Shown here in pieces: positions 56,862 through 64,000 of a DNA stretch of 64,000 nucleotides (positions within the stretch are counted from its first letter, which is position 1; every line of letters begins with the position of its first letter). The notes under the pieces were generated by a model that was not told the DNA's origin, ran no database searches, and saw nothing but the letters and a program-made list of their open reading frames with translations. The position numbers and the translations under genes were made by a program. The stretch is from positions 5,793,227-5,857,226 of the forward strand of contig OU452232.1 in the NCBI GenBank assembly GCA_911728455.2, in the 5' to 3' direction. Source of the stretch: Marthasterias glacialis (taxonomy: Eukaryota > Echinodermata > Asteroidea > Forcipulatida > Asteriidae).

Positions 56862-58341
56862 CCCTTTCAGTCCCATACACAGTTAGCCCCACATCACACA
56901 TACCTTTTCAAAAACAACAACTTATTGTGTGTTTACATTAGAAAAACCATTCAAAAGTTACTGTAAATTATTTTGTCACAATATTTTGGGATAATGTTCA
57001 TCAGTTCATTGTTTTTATTTCTGGGTAAGTTTTGTGGACCTTCTGGTTATTTGTGCAAAGTCGACCGTCCGGAACACATTGTGTACTAAAATGCAAGTTA
57101 CGTTCAGAGTTCCCAAAACGATACAAAATATGATGCAAACAGCTACCAAAATAAGATAATTTCCTTGATTTACTGCTCTATACAAACAACAATATCTAGT
57201 ACAAACTCTGCAAAGTCACCAGTAGTCCAGAAGGGAAATCACAGAGGGAAAACGAGCAAAGTTTGAAAAAAAAAATTGACATAATCTTTTTTCCTATTCA
57301 CTTCAAGCAGCAGCCTAAACCTATGCAACCAAAGGAGTCAACAATCATGAATTCTGGCCTGCAATGCACCGAATGAGGGTGACATTCAACAGGTAGTTGA
57401 GGCTATATTTTTGTTTTTATAGCGTATTTGGTGCAAGCAAGATAGAGGCAAATGTGCAGCGACCACACAACCCAGGATATCCCGGGTGTGGGATCCGAGC
57501 GCGCACTGTGCGGGATCTGAGTGCGCACTGTGTGAACCGGGATATCCTGGGTGCAGGATCTGGGTGCGCACTGTGTGAACCGGGATATCCTGGGTGTGCG
57601 ATCTGAGTGCGCACTGTGTGAACCAAGATATCCTGGGTGTGGGATCTGAGTGTACACTGTGTGAACCGGGATATCCTGGGTGCGGGATCTGGGTGCGCAC
57701 TGTGTGAACCGGGATATCCTGGGTGTGGGATCTGAGTGCACACTGTGTGAACCGGGATATCCCGGGTGCGGGATCTGAGTGCGCACTGTGTGAACCGGGA
57801 TATCCTGGGTGCAGGATCTGAGTGTGCACTGTGTGAACTGGGATATCCTGGGTGCGGGATCTGAGTGCGCACTGTGTGAACTGGGATATCCTGGGTGTGG
57901 GATCTGAGTGCGCACTGTGTGAACCGGGATATCCCGGGTGCGGGATCTGAGTGCGCACTGTGTGAACGGGGATATCCCGGGTGCGGGATCTGAGTGCGCA
58001 CTGTGTGAACCGGGATATCCTGGGTGCGGGATCTGAGTGCGCACTGTGTGAACTGGGATATCCTGGGTGAGGGATCTGAGTGCGCACTGTGTGAACTGGG
58101 ATATCCTGGGTGAGGGATCTGAGTGCGCACTGTGTGAACTGGGATATCCTGGGTGCGGGATCTGAGTGCGCACTGTGTGAACTGGGATATCCTGGGTGAG
58201 GGATCTGAGTGCGCACTGTGTGAACTGGGATATCCTGGGTGCGGGATCTGAGTGCGCACTGTGTGAACCGGGATATCCTGGGTGCGGGATCTGAGCGCGC
58301 ACTGTGTGAACTGGGATATCCTGGGTGCGGGACTGAAAGGG
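56862..58341. mobile_element. piggyBac-like non-autonomous element (1480 bp)
   Basis: Both ends are CCCTTTCAGTCCC (56862-56874, and inverted at 58329-58341), each bordered by TTAA (56858-56861, 58342-58345). TTAA duplication with CCC...GGG ends is the hallmark of piggyBac elements. There is no transposase frame; the interior is about 600 bp of unique A/T-rich sequence plus the 43-bp minisatellite that runs up to the right end. Confidence 0.88.
57470..58330 (+). repeat. 43-bp minisatellite (about 20 units) inside the piggyBac-like element
   Basis: The unit contains GGGATATCCTGGGTGCGGG, ATCTGAGTGCGCACTGTGTG and AACC. GATATC is present in every unit, and some read CCGGGATATCCCGG, a palindrome. 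On the minus strand all three frames stay open for over 800 bases because a 43-bp unit cycles through the frames; the 276-299-codon frames are therefore an artefact of the repeat. Confidence 0.95.
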
Positions 58342-58544
58342 TTAAATATTTTTGCTTGAAATGCTTAAGGTTTGAGAAATGAGTAAAACAATTAGTTTTA
58401 GTCCAAAACCCGATATTTGAAAACAGTGAAATTATTATGAGGGTTTTTTTTTCTTCACTATTATCTTGCGACTCTGATGACCAATTGAGCTTAAACTTTC
58501 ACAAGTTTATTATTTCATGTATAATAATGATCATAATATAATAA

Positions 58545-58620
58545 TAATAATACGCAGTTCTTATATAGCGTTTTATTACACTCGATGGGCATCTCAAAGC
58601 ACTCAGTATTTTTTCCTGCA
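58545..58620 (+). repeat. SINE family C 3' end fragment
   Basis: ATAATAATAATACGCAGTTCTTATATAGCG and ATCTCAAAGCACTCAG. Confidence 0.6.
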
Positions 58621-58621
58621 A

Positions 58622-58906
58622 GGTATGCAGAGTTAGTTTTGAAGTATGAGACATGTTCCTTTACATAGCACCATGTAACGGTTTACAAGGTGCTGTGGCG
58701 CAATCTGCAGCCGGTAGGTATGCAGAGTTAGTTTTGAAGTATGAGACCTGTTCCTTTACATAGCACCATGTAACGGTTTACAAGGTGCTGTGGCGCAATC
58801 TGCAGCCGGTAGGTATGCAGAGTTAGTTTTGAAGTATGAGACCTGTTCCTTTACATAGCACCATGTAACGGTTTACAAGGTGCTGTGGCGCAATCTGCAG
58901 CCGGTC
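58622..58906. repeat. Three perfect-length 95-bp tandem units
   Basis: Units start at 58622, 58717 and 58812 with GGTATGCAGAGTTAG and end CAATCTGCAGCCGGT(A). Only one base difference was seen (GAGACATG against GAGACCTG). The unit is the 3' end of the adjoining family L SINE plus flanking sequence, so the SINE tail has been triplicated very recently. Confidence 0.94.
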
Positions 58907-59145
58907 AAACCAGGAACACCGGGGCAAACCCCTTCTCTTTGCAATAAGAGCACAGGGTTCTGTTACGCGCATTACACAACACACAGGACCTACGGCTTTA
59001 CGTCCCATCCGAAGGACACACGCAATAATGGTTAAGTGTCTTGCTTAAGGACACAAGTGTCACGACCAAGACTCGAACCCACACTCTGCTAATCAGAAAC
59101 ACCAGAGCTCGAGTCCGGTGTTCTTATCCGCTGTTGGGTCACATT
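58665..59145 (-). repeat. SINE family L, near full length, minus
   Basis: From the triplicated tail through CCAGGAACACCGGGGC, ACGTCCCATCCGAAGGAC, the B-box in reverse (GACTCGAACCCAC, 59073-59085) and ACCAGAGCTCGAGTCCGGTG, which is the anticodon arm, to the start near 59145. Confidence 0.88.
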
Positions 59146-59160
59146 AAAGTGTGGATTCTG

Positions 59161-59284
59161 GGCCCATTTTCATGGCTCTGCTAACCGCAGAATTCTGGGC
59201 TTATGGCCCATCGAATAGTGTGCTTTACGGGCACAGTACGTGCAGAATTTCGCGGTACGCAAAGCCATAAAGTTCGACCCTGGT
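59161..59284. mobile_element. Short palindromic MITE (GGGCCCATTTTCATGGCTCTG end)
   Basis: TGGGCCCATTTTCATGGCTCTGC to (inverted) CCAGGGTCGAACTTTATGGC, with CCGCAGAATTCTG and GCAGAATTTCGCGG arms. Related to 63386-63513. Confidence 0.7.
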
Positions 59285-59812
59285 CTTTGACAAGTACCAA
59301 TGATGTGCTTTAAAACATGTCCTGATTTCACTGGTGGTCGCAAACATTAGCTCAGCATAGAAATACAGTTAATAAGTAATAGGAAACAGGATTCATCAGG
59401 TATCTACTTTGACATCATATGCAGTTTGATTCATAAGATAACTGTGCTGCAGATCATGACAGCGCATGGATGCTACAAGTCATTCTTTAATTAAATCAGA
59501 CTCCATGGCACACAGGGTGCTCTCATTAATCAAAGCTGAGATGTGAATGGTGGGTTTAATGTACAGCATGTACTCACCCACCACGAAGACCTTGCACAAA
59601 ACCAAGACATATTGGAAAGGTTTTCACATATGAGCAGGATAAGAGGAGGTAGCAAAAAAGATTTACACATGAAAGTATAACTCTCAGCAAACAAATTTCT
59701 TAAAACCCTCCTACTGTCTGACCATTCAATATCATCCATTAAATGATAGCGGTGTCGTAACCAGACATTTTTATTTGTGGGTGGGCAAGCGGGGGCACAT
59801 GTGTAAAAAAAT

Positions 59813-59835
59813 TATTTATTTATTTATTTATTTAT
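59813..59835 (+). repeat. (TTTA)n microsatellite
   Basis: About six TTTA units. The region 59285-60450 has in addition poly-G runs (59855-59864, 59926-59934) and no gene. Confidence 0.9.
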
Positions 59836-60454
59836 TTGTGACTTTTTGTTGTTGGGGGGGGGGGCTATTCAATATATATCGATTTATAAATGTTTGCATT
59901 TTTTTCGATCTCATTTTTTTTTTTGGGGGGGAGGGACAAAGGTTCTGAGTGGAGGGGGGAGAGGCAATATTGTTATGTGGTGAATGCATCTTCACAGTAC
60001 ACAGACAACCCTCCTACTGTCTGACCATCCAACATCATCCACTACGGTTTTGAATGATAGATGCACTATGCCAGCCTGCAATATGTAATATGTCACATGG
60101 TGAATGCTACCCTACACAGTACAGCTTCGCTCTTTGCACAGTTGTGCAACCCTACAGAACCTTTACAACTAAATGATTTCAAATGGGTGGTCAACTCGCA
60201 GGAAAACATCACAAGGGATGTTACACAACCTCGTCCCCAGGGGTGATCGATCTCGCCAAGCTATTGTTTCCCAGTAGCCTTGGTTCCCTCTCAGTCTTCT
60301 TTGATTTTGTGACATGTCTAACTGTATGCAGTTTTGGGTGACCGTGTAAAAACACGATTCATTTGAAAATGGCGGGCCGTGTTCTGTCACGAGTTTAAAC
60401 AAAAACCACACATTTTCAAGGAATGTTTATGTGAATCATTATATATACAAATGG

Positions 60455-60650
60455 CTTTATTGACCCCTCGTCACAAGCGGCTACTGTCAGACCCCACTCT
60501 CCATTTTGGCAGTCAATTTACACTCATAAATTACGGTAAACATGTAAACGCTGCGTCGCCTGAATGCCCACCACACTGTATAACACACCAGGACATTGCC
60601 TACCAAAATTGCTCAACCAAGATTATTGATGATGATGATGTCAGCTGAAA
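60455..60650. repeat. Arm fragment of the 21772-type element
   Basis: GTATAACACACCAGGACATTGCC, CCAAAATTGCTCAACCAAGA and TTGATGATGATGATGTCAGC match 22688-22755. Confidence 0.7.
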
Positions 60651-60749
60651 CGGATCACCTCACAGAAAAAGTTACGGTCAAAACAAAGTTGATTAAAATA
60701 GTAAATCAACGGAGCAACTAGTTGGTAAACAAATAGGTTATGTTCTTAC

Positions 60750-60881
60750 GGTTGTCCAGCACCACTCGCACTTCATGCTAGCCAAGCATTCCGAAGTGAC
60801 ACAGGATTTCTTGCAGAAAGCACAGCGACTATTAGCTGGTAGGTTACCCTCCCTCCAGTGATGGGTAAATTTCATTTTTTC
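60750..60881 (-). CDS. DGKQ: DGKQ exon: first part of C1 zinc finger (44 codons)
   Basis: The acceptor is TTTTTTTTTGCAG and the donor GTAAGA (60749-60744); both ends are phase 0. The translation holds H-H-W-R-E-G-N-L-P followed by C-A-F-C and K-C-E-W-C, the first five zinc ligands of a C1 domain (H-X12-C-X2-C-X14-C-X2-C). The HHWREGNLP segment is a DGK theta signature as I recall the family. C1 domains bind diacylglycerol or act in protein contacts at the membrane; in DGK theta this last, extended one is the best conserved. The remaining ligands lie in the next exon. The upstream polypyrimidine tract is a (GAAAAA)n-type microsatellite on the plus strand. Confidence 0.93.
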
Positions 60882-60885
60882 CTGC

Positions 60886-60920
60886 AAAAAAAAAGAAAGA
60901 AAAAGAAAAAGAAAAAGAAA
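60886..60920 (+). repeat. (GAAAAA)n microsatellite serving as polypyrimidine tract
   Basis: On the minus strand this is CTTTTT repeated and then a T run, ending at the GCAG acceptor of exon 60750-60881. Confidence 0.9.
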
Positions 60921-61977
60921 AACATTAAATGAAATGTGGGAAGAGCAGTAAACTTAATTGTACAGCGAAATTTTTAGGGCAATTTTTAAGCAGGGCACTT
61001 TCAGTTGTTTGCGTTTTCAATAAAAAAACATGTACACAATCATGGAGGTTCCACCCGTCATGTTTTGGTCTGTGGCCTTTGCCAGACATGTACATGTACT
61101 TTTTCATGTCTTGTTTGTTTTTTTTGTTTTTTTCAACCAACCAGAAGTGTTTCGGCATGTGAATAGACATGCAGGATTACACTGAAAACAGTGTGAGTTG
61201 ATTCATTTGTTTGCTTTTTTTGTTTTTTTTTTAAATAAATTATAATCACCCTCAAATTTCTATCAAAACTGGGTGGAAAAAGTGACCTACCTTTTCAGTC
61301 AAATTATTTATTGAAATTTGAGAGTCATTAAAAAATTAATAACTCTAACCAACTCAAATTATTTTCAGTATAAGCCGGCATTTTTTGGGGAGAGTTCAGG
61401 TACTTAACAAACAAATTACAATCATTGCAAAAACTGCTAATGTGACGGATGCGAAGTCAGCACCTTTACAGAATGTGCAAGTGTCGAGCATATTCAAACA
61501 TCCGGAACCAGTTGGTCCCAACCAAATTGAGTTTTACGTGTGCAAGATTCTGTTTCTTCAACTACTTAAGCTTAACATAGTTTATGGCTGTAAAAATTCT
61601 ATTATATTGTTGGGAAAGTAAAAGTTAGCGATGAAATAAATGGAAGTAAAATCAATTTAACAAGATGATGAAGAAAGACTAAGACTTGACCTCAGTTTCT
61701 GGTTTGTTGTAAACAATTAAGAATGTTGCCATATGATGCTCATGTTATCATTAAACCTATGTAATGGTTGCACAGAATTCCAGCGTGATTTGCAATTCGT
61801 ACTGCATGTAGTCTAGAATCATTGAGGTCGATGACCATTCTCGTCCAAAGTTTTAACTTTGTTTCAGTGTTAATTTTAAGAACTGCACTATTCTTATTAA
61901 AAGTCTACATGCACATATGCACAAACATGTTGAAAGGGTCTGATTTCTATACAGATAAGGATAAGTTTAATGAATTA

Positions 61978-62003
61978 TTAATAATAATAATAATAATAAA
62001 TAA
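61978..62003 (+). repeat. (TAA)n microsatellite
   Basis: About seven TAA units. The stretch 60920-61975 holds no recognised feature. Confidence 0.9.
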
Positions 62004-62017
62004 TGGAGTCTTGCATA

Positions 62018-62186
62018 GACCTTATGCATTGACGTCATCACGCCGCCATCTTAGAGGTAAATCGATGATGTAACAATGGAAACACAGAGATTTGTACGCG
62101 CGGTGCACAGGATTGGCCAATGAACAACCTCATTTTGACCTCTAGGCGAGGGCGCCCTACTCAAATGACGTCATGTGCATAAGGTC
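62018..62186. mobile_element. MITE with TA duplication and TGACGTCA in both arms
   Basis: GACCTTATGCATTGACGTCA to (inverted) GACCTTATGCACATGACGTCA, flanked by TA (62016-62017, 62187-62188). Tc1/mariner-type MITE. Each arm carries a CRE-like palindrome. Confidence 0.82.
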
Positions 62187-62569
62187 TATAGCGCCAAAAA
62201 GGCGCTCACTCATGATACAAAAAAATAGTGCAAAGTTGAATACCACTAGTCTATATTAGCTTTAAACAGATGTGTTTTGAGAGCAGTGTGAAGTGATGAT
62301 GTAGTATCTGCAGCCCTGATATGGTACGGAAAACTATTCCACACTTATTGCTATTAATATAATGCTATTCTTCCAAATCAAACCCAAATGAACATATTGT
62401 AGTTTTTAATAGTATGCGTGTACGTATTTGAACATTACACTGTGCGGTGTGCTATGTCAGTAGACTTACTTTAAATGTTTATACAGGCGCTATGGCCAGT
62501 TCAGGGGTACAAGGTAATGTTACAGACAAAATCATGAACAACAACAGATCACTGCTGGGCCTTTTCTTT

Positions 62570-62880
62570 TACAAACATATTGTCAACATTTTCACAAAGT
62601 GACAAATCCGCAGCACAGCTAAAAATTCCCTGTTAGAGAAGATTGCACTTTAAGTTTTTTTCCAAACTACCGTTTCAGAGACTGCTTACTGTTTTTGTCT
62701 TTTAAATTTTACTACAAAAATAAAGCTGACTTCTTTTACACAACTGTCAACAATTTTTCATATCTTTTTTCATTTCAGTTATTCATTCCTTTACTCATTT
62801 GTCAATTCAGGAAAATAAAGAAAAAAAGAGAGATGTGCACGCAGGAGCATTGTGTACAAACCAACGCACACTGAAATTCA
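62570..62880 (+). repeat. Dispersed repeat, second copy (see 45170-45515)
   Basis: CATTTTCACAAAGTGACAAATCC, GAGACTGCTTACTG, AATAAAGCTGACTTC and GCATTGTGTACAAACCAACGC. Confidence 0.75.
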
Positions 62881-63006
62881 TGACTTGCTTTATTTGTATG
62901 CGTAAAAGTAGTGCTATAGTTTCAATAGCAAGTGTGTTTAATGAATAAGCTATTCGCGAGTTCGATTTGGTTAACGTATGGTACAATGACTTGCTTAGTC
63001 ACAAGC

Positions 63007-63186
63007 AGGCCTTATACTTCACGGAGGCAACGGAGGCAGTTGGCTCCGTTGCCCCTGGTCATTGCCCTGGTGCCCCTTGAAATGTTCCAATAGAAATTTA
63101 CAATTTCCTCATAGAGGTGCCCTTTACCAGGGAGAAAAATGCCTTGATGCCCTTGCCCTTTCAAAAAACAAAGCAATCAGGCCTGC
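63007..63186 (-). mobile_element. MITE-like family B, best-preserved copy
   Basis: CAGGCCTTATACTTCACGG, AACGGAGGCAGTTGGCTCCG, ATGTTCCAATAGAAATTTAC and AAGCAATCAGGCCTG; CAGGCCT/AGGCCTG at the two ends. Confidence 0.8.
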
Positions 63187-63231
63187 ACAATTGACCACTT
63201 AAACTTGAACTAAAATATTAAGCAATAACTC

Positions 63232-63310
63232 AATTGGTAGAGCACCGGTACATTAATTCGGGGATCGCTGGTTCAAATCCTGCTCCAGTCAATTTGTCTT
63301 TGTTCAACCC
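63232..63310 (+). repeat. tRNA-like SINE head
   Basis: AACTCAATTGGTAGAGCACC (A-box) and GCTGGTTCAAATCCTGCTCC (B-box). The anticodon arm does not fold well, so it is probably SINE-derived and not a tRNA gene. Confidence 0.7.
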
Positions 63311-63385
63311 AAAATTAGAGTTCTTTAGATTAGAGACCATTGCTTGGTCACATGGTCTGTTGCAAGCTTTTGTATAGTAACCTCC

Positions 63386-63513
63386 AGGGCCAAATTTCTT
63401 GGCTCTGCTTACTGCAGAACTGTGCTCTTACGACACATTGTAAAAAGCACATGCTTCTATGGGCTGTGAACGCAGAATTCTGCATCAAGCAGTGCCAGGA
63501 AATTGGCCCAGAA
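63386..63513. mobile_element. Short palindromic MITE (TTGGCTCTGC end)
   Basis: GGGCCAAATTTCTTGGCTCTGC to (inverted) GGGCCAATTTCCTGGCACTGC, with CTGCAGAACTGTG and CGCAGAATTCTGC. Confidence 0.75.
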
Positions 63514-63584
63514 GGGCAAACCCTGGTACCATTGTGCCATACACAGTCATTTAGAATTGTGTATGGGTGTTCGCCCATCTCTTA

Positions 63585-63884
63585 CACCCGTTTCAGACTG
63601 GGGCTCCAGAGTCGCGCCGAACCAAATAGATAAGAAGCGACTCAGATTTCGGTTCTAGACAGGTGAACTTAATTAACATAAATTTGCATTAGGTTCGGCT
63701 CATGACAAGATCGACGCGTCAACCCAAGATGTTCCAGAGTCATTCCGACCGACTGCAACAGTCGATCTTTTGACTTCTAGCGAGTCTAGTCGCTCCTAAC
63801 TGCTTCAGACGTTGAATTTTTTATGTACTTAAAATTCAATAACTTGGTTCGGTGCGACTCAGGAACGCCAGTCTGAAACGGGTG
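63585..63884. mobile_element. PIF/Harbinger-like MITE (300 bp, TTA duplication)
   Basis: CACCCGTTTCAGACTGGGGC to (inverted) CACCCGTTTCAGACTGGCG, flanked by TTA on both sides (63582-63584, 63885-63887). The arms continue with AGAGTCGC/GAGTCGC. The interior has a further AGTCGAT/ATCGAC symmetry. No coding frame. Confidence 0.87.
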
Positions 63885-63926
63885 TTATGTAACTACGCAA
63901 TGGCTTGACTGAATCAAGAGACTTAC

Positions 63927-64000
63927 TGCAGCAAGTGTCTCTACAGACCTTGTAACCTTTGCTCACAAAAAGAGTGACCTTGTACATTCCAGGGCCTTTC
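63927..64000 (-). CDS. DGKQ: Possible partial upstream exon of DGKQ
   Basis: A good donor (GTAAGT, 63926-63921) ends a possible exon. The next exon starts in phase 0, so the compatible frame here is the one ending V-T-R-S-V-E-T-L-A-A at 63927. That frame has a TGA farther upstream, so the exon would be short, perhaps starting at 63961 after a CTCTTTTTGTGAG acceptor. A second frame over the same bases is open and Cys-rich (VCRDTCC) but leaves the wrong phase. The expected product is the linker between the second and third C1 domains. The frame is not settled. Confidence 0.35.

Larger units (their letters stand above)
559..64000 (-). other. DGKQ: Diacylglycerol kinase theta-like gene (internal part; both ends outside window)
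   Basis: This is a gene-level entry built by joining nine exons. Exon lengths from 5' to 3' are 132, 139, 101, 73, 101, 50, 91, 114 and 154 nt. Intron phases run 0, 1, 0, 1, 0, 2, 0, 0, and the last donor is phase 1; the joined frame of 318 codons has no stop. Known of the family: DGK theta (type V) uses ATP to phosphorylate diacylglycerol to phosphatidic acid. It has three C1 domains, a Ras-association/PH-like region and a bipartite catalytic domain, and nematode DGK-1 acts in Gq/diacylglycerol signalling at synapses. Seen here: a full C1 with the HHWREGNLP signature, two segments of the R-I-Y-D-G / K-V-Y-P-G type, and the M-F-V-G-N-L-P block that precedes the catalytic domain in DGK theta. 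The catalytic GGDGT region is not in the window. Extra or alternative exons in the 47.6-kb intron cannot be excluded. Confidence 0.9.

Noticed and set aside
57386-58302. Three overlapping minus frames of 276-299 codons
   Set aside because: All are frame-shifted readings of the 43-bp minisatellite inside the piggyBac-like element.
63232-63310. Possible genuine tRNA gene
   Set aside because: A and B boxes are present, but the acceptor and anticodon stems do not pair convincingly, and a related fragment at 13800 shows it is a SINE.

Overview
This window is eukaryotic genomic DNA, almost all of it intronic. There is no bacterial-style gene packing. Coding signal is confined to short exons with GT-AG boundaries on the minus strand. 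The rest is AT-rich, rich in microsatellites, and crowded with short tRNA-derived SINEs, palindromic MITEs and minisatellites. The repeat style suggests a marine invertebrate deuterostome, most likely an echinoderm such as a sea star. That assignment is by impression only.

One gene spans the window on the minus strand: an orthologue of diacylglycerol kinase theta (DGKQ type). Nine exons could be placed with consistent reading phase (60750-60881, 56398-56536, 8693-8793, 7184-7256, 6680-6780, 6162-6211, 5425-5515, 1824-1937, 559-712). A tenth, partial exon may lie at 63927-64000. The nine exons total 955 nt, or 318 codons plus one base, and splice without a stop. They encode a complete cysteine-rich C1 zinc finger, two ubiquitin-like Ras-association segments, and the start of the conserved block before the catalytic domain. 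The N-terminus (before 64000) and the catalytic domain (past position 1) are outside the window.

Exons 559-8793 are spaced at 0.4-3.5 kb. A single intron of about 47.6 kb (8794-56397) then separates the C1 and Ras-association exons. No convincing nested gene was found in it. It holds palindromic MITEs of several families, tRNA-derived SINEs, four dispersed same-orientation arrays of a 74-bp minisatellite (15.1, 25.2, 34.5 and 40.4 kb), a G-rich tandem block (28.2-28.8 kb), a 16-bp tandem array (38.0-38.2 kb), an 81-bp array (54.5-54.8 kb), and a pair of strong TATA motifs at 49.2-49.3 kb. The 4.2-kb intron next to it carries a clear piggyBac-like non-autonomous element (TTAA duplication, 13-bp inverted ends) built largely of about 20 copies of a 43-bp minisatellite.

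No new defence, metabolic or protein system was found. The interest lies in the gene architecture, in MITEs with visible target-site duplications, in minisatellites carried inside or next to transposons, and in repeats that touch splice sites (135-bp repeats at the 7256 acceptor, a microsatellite polypyrimidine tract at the 60881 acceptor).
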